64,000 nt of DNA from an uncultured Propionibacteriaceae bacterium. Its GTDB lineage: Bacteria > Actinomycetota > Actinomycetes > Propionibacteriales > Propionibacteriaceae. The stretch is from contig CAMDZW010000001.1 in NCBI GenBank assembly GCA_945911015.1, forward strand, positions 62,001-126,000, in the 5' to 3' direction. Positions 16,037 through 24,442 of the stretch are shown here, one piece after another (position 1 is the stretch's first letter; each line of letters begins with the position of its first letter). The translations under genes were made by a program, and so were the position numbers. The notes below the pieces were generated by a model. It was not told the origin of the DNA. It did not search any database and saw only the letters and a list, made by a program, of their open reading frames with translations.

Positions 16037-17443
16037 TCAGCGCACGTGTTCGACGGCGTGCAGGTGCAGTTGACGTGCCGCTTCAGCGAACGATCCGCTC
16101 AACGACGGATAGATGGTGAAGGCTTGGGCGAAGTCGTCGACCGTCGTGCGGCTGTGGACCGCCACCGACAGCGCGTGGATGAGCTCGCTGGCGCGGGGAG
16201 CCACGACCACACCGCCGATGATGATGCCGGTCAGTGGCAGGCAGAAGACCTTCACGAAGCCATCGGTGATGCCCTGCATCTTGGCGCGTGCATTGGTCCG
16301 CAGCGGCAAGGTGACCCCGACGGCGGTGACCTCGCTGGTGTCGACGTCCTGCTGGGTGGCTCCGACGGTTGCGATCTCGGGGGCGGTGAAGACGTTCGAC
16401 GACACCTGCCTCAGATCCAGCGGGGTCACCGCATCACCGAGGGCGTGCCACATGGCGATCCGGCCCTGCATGGCAGCGACCGAGGCGAGCATGAGCACGC
16501 CGGTGCAGTCGCCTGCGGCATAGATGCCGTTGGCGGTGGTGCGTGACACCTTGTCGACGGTGATGAATCCGGCCTCGTCCACGGCCACCCCGGCCGTGTC
16601 CAGGCCAAGATCTGCGGTGTTGGCGATCGAGCCGACCGCGAGCAGGCAGTGGGAGCCGACCACTTCGGTGCCGTCGGTGAGGGTGACCACCACCTGGTCG
16701 CCGTCACGGCGTACCGATGCGGCCCGCGACCGGCCCATCACCGTCATGCCACGACGGGTGAAGACGTCCTCCAGCACCTGAGCGGCATCGGCGTCCTCCC
16801 CGGGCAACACCCGATCCCGGGAGGAGACGAGCACGACATCGGCGCCGAGCGCATCGTAGGCACTGGCGAACTCTGCGCCGGTCACGCCGGAGCCGACCAC
16901 GATCAGTCGTTCGGGCAAGGTTTCGAGATCGTAGACCTGGGTCCAGGTGAGGATCCGCTCGCCGTCGGGAACCGCCGTCGGCAGCACCCGTGGGTGTGCG
17001 CCGGTGGCCAACAGCACCACGTCGGCTTCGAGCCGTTCCGTGCTGCCGTCCGCTGCGGTGACCACCACCGTGCGGGGGCCGTCGAGTCGGCCATGGCCGA
17101 TGACGATCCTGATCCCTTCAACCCCCAGTCGGGTCGAGATGTCGTCGGACTGCTGCTGGGCCAGTCCCAGGACTCGCTGGTTGACCGCCGACAGGTCCAC
17201 CCGGACCGTGTCGCGAGCGTCGGCACCTTCCCCGTACCGAATGCCGAGCTCCTCCGAGTCGGCGACCGAAGTCATCAGCTCAGCGGTCGCAATCAATGTC
17301 TTGGACGGCACGCAGTCGGTGACGACTGCCGACCCGCCCATCCGGTCACTCTCGATCAGGACGACCTCACCGCCCAGTTGCCGGGCGACCAGCGCCGCCT
17401 CGTATCCACCGGGTCCGCCTCCGACGATCACCACACGTGTCAT
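16037..17443 (-). CDS. lpdA: NAD(P)H-quinone dehydrogenase, LpdA-type flavoprotein disulfide reductase homologue
   Basis: The 468-residue protein begins with the FAD motif MTRVVIVGGGPGGYEAALVA and has the NAD(P) motif VVGSGVTGAEFASAY and the C-terminal dimerisation domain. The redox-active Cys pair of true lipoamide dehydrogenases (CLNVGC) is broken: here it reads GGSAVVTDCVPSKT, only the second Cys remaining. That matches M. tuberculosis LpdA (Rv3303c), which reduces quinones with NAD(P)H rather than lipoamide. ATG 17443 is the start of the FAD motif; the upstream in-frame extension to 18064 overlaps other genes. As in M. tuberculosis, it lies beside the nucleoside genes (deoD, pmmB), though divergently. 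Confidence 0.88.
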   Translation of the reverse strand: MTRVVIVGGGPGGYEAALVARQLGGEVVLIESDRMGGSAVVTDCVPSKTLIATAELMTSVADSEELGIRYGEGADARDTVRVDLSAVNQRVLGLAQQQSDDISTRLGVEGIRIVIGHGRLDGPRTVVVTAADGSTERLEADVVLLATGAHPRVLPTAVPDGERILTWTQVYDLETLPERLIVVGSGVTGAEFASAYDALGADVVLVSSRDRVLPGEDADAAQVLEDVFTRRGMTVMGRSRAASVRRDGDQVVVTLTDGTEVVGSHCLLAVGSIANTADLGLDTAGVAVDEAGFITVDKVSRTTANGIYAAGDCTGVLMLASVAAMQGRIAMWHALGDAVTPLDLRQVSSNVFTAPEIATVGATQQDVDTSEVTAVGVTLPLRTNARAKMQGITDGFVKVFCLPLTGIIIGGVVVAPRASELIHALSVAVHSRTTVDDFAQAFTIYPSLSGSFAEAARQLHLHAVEHVR

Positions 17444-17500
17444 GGCCGTGATTCTTCCACGGATCCGACCACGAGCCGTGACCCGTGGGGGTGCGACCGG

Positions 17501-17506
17501 TAGCCT
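17501..17506 (+). promoter_or_regulatory. -10 box of a leaderless promoter (gamma-glutamylcyclotransferase gene)
   Basis: TAGCCT is separated by 6 nt from GTG 17513; there is no ribosome site. Confidence 0.5.
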
Positions 17507-17512
17507 TCGGGT

Positions 17513-17953
17513 GTGCTGTATGCCGCCTACGGGAGCAATCTCGACCCACGCCAGATGGCTGAGCGCTGCCCACACTCGCCGCTGGAGTCGACCGGGTGGT
17601 TGACCGGCTGGCGGCTGACCTTCGGCGGGGAGGGCTGGGACGGGGCGCTGCCGACGCTGGTCGAGGATCCGGCCAGCGAAGTCTTCGTCGCGCTCTATGA
17701 CCTCACCCAGACCGATGCGGAGTCCCTGGACGACTGGGAGTCGGCAACCACCGGCCTCTATCGCCGTATCCGGCTCCGGGTGCAGGGCCTGACCGGGCCA
17801 GCCACGGCATGGGCCTATCTCCTCAACGACTTCGAAGGCGGACTGCCCAGTGCCCGGACCGTCGGAATCCTGGCTGATGCCGCCGAGGTCGCCGGAGCAC
17901 CGGCCGACTATGTCACCGCACTGCGACACCGCGCCTGCACCTCCGGCGACTGA
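17513..17953 (+). CDS. Gamma-glutamylcyclotransferase-like protein
   Basis: The 146-residue protein opens with the family hallmark MLYAAYGSNLDPRQMAERCP (YGSN substrate loop) and has the BtrG-like acidic region ESLDDWESATTGLYRR, where the catalytic Glu is expected, and a final AWAYLLNDF strand. The family cyclises gamma-glutamyl compounds to 5-oxoproline or trims gamma-glutamylamines. Start GTG 17513 follows a TAGCCT box by 6 nt. It is divergent from lpdA (69 nt apart) and 40 nt upstream of the purine nucleoside phosphorylase gene, which has its own promoter. Confidence 0.83.
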   Translation: MLYAAYGSNLDPRQMAERCPHSPLESTGWLTGWRLTFGGEGWDGALPTLVEDPASEVFVALYDLTQTDAESLDDWESATTGLYRRIRLRVQGLTGPATAWAYLLNDFEGGLPSARTVGILADAAEVAGAPADYVTALRHRACTSGD

Positions 17954-17980
17954 CCCGGCCCCATCATGGCGGTGACGGGT

Positions 17981-17986
17981 TAGTCT
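17981..17986 (+). promoter_or_regulatory. -10 box of a leaderless promoter (nucleoside operon)
   Basis: TAGTCT is followed after 7 nt by GTG 17994, the first codon of the purine nucleoside phosphorylase gene that heads the nucleoside operon. Confidence 0.55.
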
Positions 17987-17993
17987 CGAGAAC

Positions 17994-18791
17994 GTGACTG
18001 ATCCGTACGCTCTGGCCGCCGAAGCGGCCACCGCTCTCACCACTCGGTTCGGGGTGGAACGCATCGACCACGCCTATGTTCTCGGCTCCGGGTGGTCCGC
18101 GGCCGCCGATGACCTCGGCGAACTGCTCGGTTCCTGCGAGCTGGCTGACCTACCCGGCTTCAGCGCACCAGTGGTGGCCGGTCACGGCGGACAACTTCGT
18201 CTGGTGCGTACGGCCACGGGCGCCACTGCCGCCGTACTCACCGGCCGGACCCACCTGTACGAGGGCCGCGGGCCCGCAGCGGTGGTCCACGGAGTCCGTA
18301 CGGCAGCAGCCGCCGGTGCGTCGGTGGTGGTGTTGACCAATGGTTGTGGCGGGCTGCGACCGGAATGGCCGGCCGGGACGCCGGTGTTGGTCCGCGACCA
18401 CCTCAATCTGACGGGGCAGACGCCGCTGGTCGGGGCGCGGTTCATCGATCTGACCGATGCCTATTCGCCCCGGCTGCGCGAACTGGCCAAGAGTGTGTCG
18501 AGTGGGATCGGCGAGGGTGTCTACGCCCAGTTCCCCGGACCACAGTACGAAACTCCGGCTGAGGTGAAGATGGCCAAGACCCTCGGCGCCGACTTGGTGG
18601 GCATGTCCACCACGGTCGAGACCATTGCCGCCCGCGAAGCCGGGTTGGAGGTGTTGGCGATCTCCCTGGTCACCAATGCCGCCGCCGGGATCAGCCCCCA
18701 TCCCTTGTCACATGAGGAAGTCGTCCAGGCCGGCCGAGATGCGGGGCCGCTGCTGCGGAGGCTGTTGAGCGGAATCGCCGGAGTGTTGTGA
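17994..18791 (+). CDS. deoD: Purine nucleoside phosphorylase
   Basis: The 265-residue enzyme cleaves (deoxy)inosine and (deoxy)guanosine with phosphate to base and (deoxy)ribose-1-phosphate. It is of the trimeric PNP type: YVLGSGWSAAADDL (phosphate loop), VAGHGGQL, LTGRTHLYEGRG, VVLTNGCGGLRPEW, the QFPGPQYETPAEVKM motif and LVGMSTTVETIAAREAG are all present, with Asn in SLVTNAAAG for purine binding. It is also called punA in actinobacteria. It overlaps the phosphomutase start by a TGATG junction, so the two are translationally coupled and pass pentose-1-phosphate on to the next enzyme. Confidence 0.94.
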   Translation: MTDPYALAAEAATALTTRFGVERIDHAYVLGSGWSAAADDLGELLGSCELADLPGFSAPVVAGHGGQLRLVRTATGATAAVLTGRTHLYEGRGPAAVVHGVRTAAAAGASVVVLTNGCGGLRPEWPAGTPVLVRDHLNLTGQTPLVGARFIDLTDAYSPRLRELAKSVSSGIGEGVYAQFPGPQYETPAEVKMAKTLGADLVGMSTTVETIAAREAGLEVLAISLVTNAAAGISPHPLSHEEVVQAGRDAGPLLRRLLSGIAGVL

Positions 18792-20422
18792 TGTCCCTGG
18801 ACACCGCAGTGCAGGACTGGCTGGCCCAGGACCTTGACCCGATGACCCGGGCCGAGTTGGTCTCGTTGCGGGACCGGGCAGCCTCGGACCCCGACGCGGC
18901 CGCAGCACTGGCCGACGCCTTCGCCGGCTCCCTCGAGTTCGGGACCGCAGGGCTGCGCGGTGCACTGGGACCGGGCCCGAACCGGATGAACCGGGTGGTC
19001 GTCACCCGAGCTGCGGCAGCGCTGGCCGCCCACCTGCACGACATCGGCGCCACCGGCCCAGTGGTGGTGGGCCACGATGCTCGGCACAACTCCGATGTCT
19101 TCGCCCGCGACACCGCCGAGATCCTCACCGGCGCAGGCTTTGCGGTGCTGCTGTTCGACCGACCGGTGCCGACTCCGCTTGTCCCGTATCTGATCAGGGC
19201 GAAGGGGTGCGCTGCCGGAGTGGTGGTGACCGCCTCACACAATCCTCCGGCCGACAACGGATACAAGGTCTATCTCGATGACGGCTGCCAGATCGTCTCA
19301 CCGACCGATGCGCAGATTGCCACCCACCTGACCCGGATCGCCGCAGGGTCGATCGACACCCTGCCCCGTGGCGATGGATGGACCGTGATCGGTGAGGCCG
19401 AGATCGATGCCTATGTCGCCCGCGCGGCATCCCGGATCCCCAGGGGGCCCCGCGACCTGACCTGGGTGCACACTTCCCTCCACGGCGTCGGTGCGACCGT
19501 CGTCCGTGCCGCGGCGGAGGCGGCCGGTTTCCCTGCTCCGATCGAGGTCGCCGAACAGGCCGAGCCCGATCCGGACTTCCCAACCGTCGCCTTCCCCAAT
19601 CCGGAGGAGCCCGGCGCCATCGACCTCGCGGTGGCGCTGGCGGCCGAGGTCGACGCCGATCTGGTGGTGGCCAATGATCCCGACGCCGACCGGTGCGCGG
19701 TCGCGATCCGCCGCGACGGTGCCTGGCAGATGCTGCGCGGTGACGAGGTCGGCGCCCTCCTCGGTGCGGACCTGTTGAGCCGCGGGGTCCGGGGCACCTA
19801 CGCGGCCTCGGTGGTGTCGTCGCGACGGCTGGCGACCCTGTGTGAGGTCCACGACCAGCCATATGTGACGACACTGACCGGGTTCAAGTGGATCGGGCGG
19901 GTCCCCGGGCTGGTGTTCGGCTATGAGGAAGCGCTGGGCTATTGCACCGACCCGACCGCGGTCGCCGACAAGGACGGCATCACTGCCGGACTCGAGGTGC
20001 TGGCACTGGCGGCGCGCGAGAAGTCGCAGGGACGCACACTGGCTGACCTTCTTGACGACCTGGACCGCGCTCACGGTGTCACCGGCACAGATCAGCTGTC
20101 GCTTCGGGTCACCGACCTGGGCATCATCTCCGACCTGATGGCACGGCTTCGGGCTGCGGTCCCGCCGATGCTGGCCGGCGAACCAGTGTCCATGCACGAC
20201 CTGACCGACGGTTCGGAGGAGCTGCCACCGACCGATGCCGTCGTGCTGACCGGACAGTCCTGCCGGGTCGTGGTCCGACCGTCGGGCACCGAGCCAAAAC
20301 TGAAGTGCTATCTCGAGGTCACAGCTCCCCCGGATGCGGATCTGGCCGCCAGCCGGTCCCGGGTGCAGGACCGGCTGGTGGCGCTGCGGGCCGAAATGGC
20401 CCAGATCCTGCACGTGCCGTGA
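18791..20422 (+). CDS. pmmB: Phospho-sugar mutase (phosphopentomutase/phosphoglucomutase type)
   Basis: The 543-residue alpha-D-phosphohexomutase-superfamily enzyme interconverts sugar 1- and 6-(or 5-)phosphates; the context favours pentose phosphates. It has the phosphoserine loop VVVTASHNPPADNGYK, the metal loop VVANDPDADRCAV, the sugar loop GYEEALGY and the phosphate-binding end RPSGTEPKLKCYLEV, all four hallmarks. I prefer ATG 18791 to the in-frame GTG 18788. It resembles Rv3308 (PmmB), also next to deoD in M. tuberculosis. Confidence 0.92.
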   Translation: MSLDTAVQDWLAQDLDPMTRAELVSLRDRAASDPDAAAALADAFAGSLEFGTAGLRGALGPGPNRMNRVVVTRAAAALAAHLHDIGATGPVVVGHDARHNSDVFARDTAEILTGAGFAVLLFDRPVPTPLVPYLIRAKGCAAGVVVTASHNPPADNGYKVYLDDGCQIVSPTDAQIATHLTRIAAGSIDTLPRGDGWTVIGEAEIDAYVARAASRIPRGPRDLTWVHTSLHGVGATVVRAAAEAAGFPAPIEVAEQAEPDPDFPTVAFPNPEEPGAIDLAVALAAEVDADLVVANDPDADRCAVAIRRDGAWQMLRGDEVGALLGADLLSRGVRGTYAASVVSSRRLATLCEVHDQPYVTTLTGFKWIGRVPGLVFGYEEALGYCTDPTAVADKDGITAGLEVLALAAREKSQGRTLADLLDDLDRAHGVTGTDQLSLRVTDLGIISDLMARLRAAVPPMLAGEPVSMHDLTDGSEELPPTDAVVLTGQSCRVVVRPSGTEPKLKCYLEVTAPPDADLAASRSRVQDRLVALRAEMAQILHVP

Positions 20423-20467
20423 CTCAGGCCAGGTCGGTTCGGCCAGCGGACATGGCAGAGTGGACCC

Positions 20468-21406
20468 ATGGCATCCGGACTCCCTGACCTGGCTGGTGAC
20501 GAGGACAGTCTGCGCCGTTTCCTGATCGGGCTGCCGCCGGTCGACCCGGTCGGTCTCGAAGCACGTGCGGCGACGTTGGCGACGCGGTCGATCAAGAAGC
20601 AGAGCAAGCTTGCTGCGATCGACCTGGCGATCTCGATGGTCGACCTGACCACCCTGGAAGGGGCCGACAGCCCGGGCAAGGTGGCCAATTTGTGTCGCAA
20701 GGCGTTGGTCCCTGACCCGGGCGTCCCGCAGACACCGCTGCCGGCCGCCGTCTGCATCTATCCCGACATGGCCGCAGTTGCGGTGGAGTCGCTGGCCGGT
20801 TCCGCGGTGCGAGTGGCCTCGGTGGCGACCGCCTTCCCGGCCGGGCGGTCGTCGATGGAGGTCAAGCTGGCCGACACCCGGCTGGCGGTGTCCGCCGGTG
20901 TCGACGAGATCGACATGGTGATCGACCGCGGCGCCTTCCTGTCCGGCCAGTGGGGGCTGGTCTTCGACCAGATCCAGCAGATCAAGCAGGCCTGTGGTGA
21001 GGCCCGACTCAAGGTGATCCTGGAGACCGGGGAGCTCGCCACCTACGACAACATCCGCCGCGCCTCCTGGCTGGCGCTGGCTGCCGGCGGCGACTTCATC
21101 AAGACCTCGACCGGCAAGGTCTCCCCGGCGGCAACCCTGCCGGTGATCCACTTGATGTTGCAGGCAGTGAAGGACTTCCGGGCCCTCACCGGCGAACAAC
21201 GCGGTGTGAAACCGGCTGGCGGGATCCGCTCGACCAAGGACGCCATCCGCCACCTGGTGGCGGTCGGAGAGGTCGCCGGGCCTGACTGGCTCGATCCGCA
21301 CTGGTTCCGCTTCGGCGCTTCGTCATTGTTGAACGATCTGATCATGCAGCGCCGCACCCAGACCGAGGGTGGCTACTGGGGCGCCGACTACGTGAGCATC
21401 GACTGA
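20468..21406 (+). CDS. deoC: Deoxyribose-phosphate aldolase
   Basis: DeoC splits 2-deoxyribose-5-phosphate into acetaldehyde and glyceraldehyde-3-phosphate. The 312-residue protein has the Schiff-base Lys in FIKTSTGKV, the proton-relay segment LKVILETGEL and VDEIDMVI. It is longer at the N-terminus (about 50 residues) than the E. coli-type enzyme. A CAGAGT box 6 nt before ATG 20468 may give an internal leaderless start. The adjacent aldehyde dehydrogenases could oxidise the acetaldehyde made here. Confidence 0.94.
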   Translation: MASGLPDLAGDEDSLRRFLIGLPPVDPVGLEARAATLATRSIKKQSKLAAIDLAISMVDLTTLEGADSPGKVANLCRKALVPDPGVPQTPLPAAVCIYPDMAAVAVESLAGSAVRVASVATAFPAGRSSMEVKLADTRLAVSAGVDEIDMVIDRGAFLSGQWGLVFDQIQQIKQACGEARLKVILETGELATYDNIRRASWLALAAGGDFIKTSTGKVSPAATLPVIHLMLQAVKDFRALTGEQRGVKPAGGIRSTKDAIRHLVAVGEVAGPDWLDPHWFRFGASSLLNDLIMQRRTQTEGGYWGADYVSID

Positions 21407-21417
21407 GAAAGGTGACC

Positions 21418-22860
21418 ATGGATCTCGACTATGCGCCGGCACCCGAGTCCGCCGCGATCGGACGGATCGCTGATCGGTACCTGCCGTTCATTGACGGTGA
21501 ATTCGTCGAGGGCAACGGAGCGGACCTGGAGTCGCTGAACCCTGCGACCGGCCAACCACTGACGACCGTCTCCACCGTCTCGACCGAGGACATCGATGTC
21601 GCCGTGGCTTCCGCGCGGCGTGCCCAGACCCGTGTGTGGTCACCGATGTCGGGTCCGGAACGGGGCAAGTATCTGTTCCGGATCGCGCGACTCATCGCCG
21701 AGCGGTCCCGTGAGCTCGCGGTCGTGGAGACCCTGGACAACGGCAAACCGATCAAGGAGACCCGCGACTTCGATGTGCCAACCGCGGCCCAACACTTCTT
21801 CCATCACGCCGGTTGGGCCGACAAACTGCAGCACCTCGGACTGGGCCCGGACCCGCAACCGCTCGGCGTCGCCGGTCAGGTCATCCCCTGGAACTTTCCG
21901 TTGTTGATGGCGGCGTGGAAGATCGCGCCGGCGCTGGCCGCGGGGAACACGGTGGTGATCAAACCGGCCGAGACCACGTCAGTCTCGATCCTCGTACTGG
22001 CAGAGATCCTGGCTGAAGCTGACCTTCCGCCCGGGGTGGTCAACATCGTGCCCGGCGCCGGCGACATCGGCGCCGCCCTGGTCAGCCACGACGGCCTCGA
22101 CAAGGTGGCCTTCACCGGCTCCACCCAGGTCGGAAAGTCCATCCAGTCCGCGCTGGCCGGGACCGGACGTCACCTCACCCTGGAACTGGGCGGCAAGGGT
22201 GCCAACGTCGTCTTCGACGACGCCGCGGTCGACCAGGCGATCGAAGGCATCGTCAACGGCATCTTCTTCAACCAGGGCCAGGTCTGCTGTGCCGGATCGA
22301 GGCTGCTGGTCCAAGAGTCGATCGCCGACGAATTCGTTGCCCGCTTGAAAGATCGGGTCGAGACCCTGAGGGTCGGTGACCCGATGGACAAGAACACCGA
22401 TGTCGGCGCCATCAACTCGCAGACGCAGTATGCCCGGATCGGATCGCTGGTCGACGCCGGCCGCGAGGAGGGTGCTCAGGTCTGGACCACATCATGCCCA
22501 CTCCCCGAACAGGGATGGTTCATTCCCCCGACGATCCTCGAAGGGGCGAGCCCGACGATGCGGATCGCCCGCGAAGAGATCTTCGGCCCCGTCCTCACGG
22601 TGATGACCTTCCGCACACCGGACGAGGCACTGGCCAAGGCGAACAACACCCCGTACGGGCTGAGTGCCGGAGTGTGGACCGACAAGGGGTCCAAGGCGAT
22701 GGCGATGGCCTCGAAGCTGCACGCCGGCGTGGTGTGGGACAACACGTTCAACCGATTCGACCCGACCGCACCGTTCGGCGGATACCGCGAGTCCGGCTTC
22801 GGTCGCGAAGGTGGCCGGACCGGCATGGCCGCCTACCTCGAGCCCGATGAGGAGGCCTGA
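21418..22860 (+). CDS. NAD(P)-dependent aldehyde dehydrogenase
   Basis: The 480-residue enzyme is a complete ALDH: VIPWNFPLLMAAWKIAPALA (cofactor binding), general-base Glu in LTLELGGKGANVVF, nucleophile Cys290 in NQGQVCCAGSR, and EEIFGPVLTVMTF. ATG 21418 is taken because GAGAAAGG is just upstream and a GTG at 21412 is too close to it. It follows deoC by 11 nt, so oxidation of the deoC product acetaldehyde to acetate is a natural role, although the ALDH family does not prove the substrate. The next gene is a truncated paralogue starting 1 nt after its stop. Confidence 0.92.
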   Translation: MDLDYAPAPESAAIGRIADRYLPFIDGEFVEGNGADLESLNPATGQPLTTVSTVSTEDIDVAVASARRAQTRVWSPMSGPERGKYLFRIARLIAERSRELAVVETLDNGKPIKETRDFDVPTAAQHFFHHAGWADKLQHLGLGPDPQPLGVAGQVIPWNFPLLMAAWKIAPALAAGNTVVIKPAETTSVSILVLAEILAEADLPPGVVNIVPGAGDIGAALVSHDGLDKVAFTGSTQVGKSIQSALAGTGRHLTLELGGKGANVVFDDAAVDQAIEGIVNGIFFNQGQVCCAGSRLLVQESIADEFVARLKDRVETLRVGDPMDKNTDVGAINSQTQYARIGSLVDAGREEGAQVWTTSCPLPEQGWFIPPTILEGASPTMRIAREEIFGPVLTVMTFRTPDEALAKANNTPYGLSAGVWTDKGSKAMAMASKLHAGVVWDNTFNRFDPTAPFGGYRESGFGREGGRTGMAAYLEPDEEA

Positions 22861-22861
22861 C

Positions 22862-23737
22862 ATGGCACGTACACCGGTCCGCAAGACCTACAAGCTCTAT
22901 CTGGGCGGAGCCTTTCCTCGTTCTGAATCCGGACGGACCTATGCCGTCACCGATGCGTCAGGAGCGTTCATGGCCAATGCTGCGTGTGCGTCCCGCAAGG
23001 ATCTACGCGATGCCGTCGTCGCGGCGGGCAAGGCCCGGGTCGGATGGGCCGGCGCCACCCCGTACAACCGCGGTCAGGTGTTGTACCGGATCGCCGAGAT
23101 GGTCGAGGCCCGTCGAGCGGAGTTCATCGATCTGATCAAGCGGGAGTCCGGGGCGGGAGCACGGGAGGCCGGAGCCGAGACCGATCAGGTGGTCGACCGT
23201 CTGGTGCACTATGCCGGATGGACCGACAAGCTCGCCTCGGTGATGGGCCATGCCAATGCGGTCTCAGGCCCGTACTTCTGTTACTCCGCACCGGAACCGA
23301 CCGGGGTGGTCGGTGTCCTCGCCCCCGAGTCCTTGTTGGGACTGGTGTCCTGCGTCGCGCCGGTCCTGGCCGGTGGCAACACCTGCGTGGTGGTGACTCC
23401 ACAGGCCTGCAGCACCATCACCTTCGCCGAGGCCTTGGCGACCTCGGACGTCCCCGGGGGTGTGGTCAACCTGCTGACCGGCGACCTGGCTGAGCTTTCA
23501 CCCCACCTGGCGGCTCACCGTGACGTCAATGCGCTCGACCTGACCGGAGCCGATCCCGAGCTCCGCACCGAGCTGGGCCGCTCCGCGGCAGAGACCGTCA
23601 AGCGGGTGTACATCCCTCGTCACGAGCCCGATTTCACCGCTGCCCCCGGCATGGCGAGGCTGCGGGCCTTTCTCGAGGTGAAGACGGTGTGGCATCCGAC
23701 CGGCGCGGTGTCACTGGCCGGCAACGGCGGCTACTGA
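22862..23737 (+). CDS. Short aldehyde dehydrogenase-like protein lacking the catalytic half
   Basis: The 291-residue protein aligns with the N-terminal, cofactor-binding part of ALDH (YLGGAFPRSESGRTYAV, ARVGWAGATPYNRGQVLYR, VLAPESLLGLVSCVAPVLAGG, VPGGVVNLLTG) but then runs out: the ELGGK general base and the Gly-Gln-x-Cys nucleophile are missing, replaced by DLTGADPELRTELGRSAAE and a short tail. It cannot have normal ALDH chemistry. From memory the same pair (full ALDH plus short ALDH after deoC) recurs in actinobacteria, so it is more likely a conserved accessory subunit than a fresh truncation. It begins 1 nt after the upstream stop. Confidence 0.82.
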   Translation: MARTPVRKTYKLYLGGAFPRSESGRTYAVTDASGAFMANAACASRKDLRDAVVAAGKARVGWAGATPYNRGQVLYRIAEMVEARRAEFIDLIKRESGAGAREAGAETDQVVDRLVHYAGWTDKLASVMGHANAVSGPYFCYSAPEPTGVVGVLAPESLLGLVSCVAPVLAGGNTCVVVTPQACSTITFAEALATSDVPGGVVNLLTGDLAELSPHLAAHRDVNALDLTGADPELRTELGRSAAETVKRVYIPRHEPDFTAAPGMARLRAFLEVKTVWHPTGAVSLAGNGGY

Positions 23738-23748
23738 CCCGATCGGAC

Positions 23749-24282
23749 TCAGAGCTGCGGCAAGGCCAACAGTGCCGACACGGCTGCGAAGGCCAGCAAC
23801 GAGAACCCCATGATCAGGCCGACCAGTGCACTCGTCGGCCCCTCACGCTGAGCGAGCGGTCGCCGTACGAGAACGATCGCAACCGTCAGCACCACACCGA
23901 GCACGACATCGGACCAGTCAGACAGCACCAGACCGAGCGGGATGAAGTGCGCCGCGACGACGAGAGCAATCCACCAGGCGATCCAGCGGCCTCGCTTCTT
24001 CACGGCAAGGAAGATGGCTCCCCCGGCACAGAGGATGATCTCGGCCCACACCACGACGATGAAGCCGACGAGGTTCTGGTCCAGAGCCGACGGCTCGCCC
24101 CAGTTCCTGACCAACATGATGGTGAACAGGACCGTCAGGCCCACCGCAATCACCGAGCCGGCCCCGAGGAAGGGGCGCAGCCGCTTGGGTGGATCCTCCT
24201 GGCCCCAGCCGAGCCAGACCGCACTCATCAGGCCATACCAGGCCACCGTGAACAGATGGTCGCGAAAGAACTCGGTCAGCAT
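23749..24282 (-). CDS. Hypothetical integral membrane protein
   Basis: The 177-residue protein (MLTEFFRDHLFTVAWYGLMS) has about five to six hydrophobic segments, including VIAVGLTVLFTIMLV, LVGFIVVVWAEIILCAGGAIF and IAWWIALVVAAHFIPLGLVL. The N-terminus fits an actinobacterial family of unknown function with FFRDHLFTVAW-type starts. ATG 24282 is chosen; an upstream in-frame extension to 24387 passes through the hairpin repeats and looks non-coding. It is convergent with the short ALDH (11 nt apart). No function can be given. Confidence 0.65.
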   Translation of the reverse strand: MLTEFFRDHLFTVAWYGLMSAVWLGWGQEDPPKRLRPFLGAGSVIAVGLTVLFTIMLVRNWGEPSALDQNLVGFIVVVWAEIILCAGGAIFLAVKKRGRWIAWWIALVVAAHFIPLGLVLSDWSDVVLGVVLTVAIVLVRRPLAQREGPTSALVGLIMGFSLLAFAAVSALLALPQL

Positions 24283-24337
24283 CCGGTCACGGTATCCAGC
24301 ACGGGGTCCACGGCTGTGCGGCGGCCATGGACGGCCG

Positions 24338-24381
24338 CTCTGCAGATCGACCGGTAAGCAGTCACCGGTCACTTTCCAGAG
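24338..24381. repeat. 44-nt hairpin repeat, copy 1
   Basis: It starts CTCTGCAGATCGACCGGT and ends with CAGAG. The inner arms GACCGGT/ACCGGTC surround an 8-nt loop, and outer CTCT/AGAG arms pair across a symmetric internal loop. It is 77% or more identical to copy 2, which lies 15 nt further on. Confidence 0.75.
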
Positions 24382-24396
24382 GCCCACCGCGCGGGA

Positions 24397-24440
24397 CTCT
24401 GCAGATCGACCGGTGTGCAGCCACCGGTCGTTTTCGAGAG
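24397..24440. repeat. 44-nt hairpin repeat, copy 2
   Basis: It starts CTCTGCAGATCGACCGGT and ends CGAGAG. Inner arms CGACCGGT/ACCGGTCG (8 bp) surround an 8-nt loop, with outer CTCT/AGAG arms. It ends 2 nt before the metG stop (metG is on the minus strand), so it may also act as a metG transcription terminator, although there is no T-run. Confidence 0.75.
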
Positions 24441-24442
24441 TT

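Noticed and set aside
19298-21301. 667-residue antisense ORF over pmmB-deoC
   Set aside because: It is the mirror of strongly biased codons of two clear genes and is rich in Arg, Gly, His and Gln with no motif.
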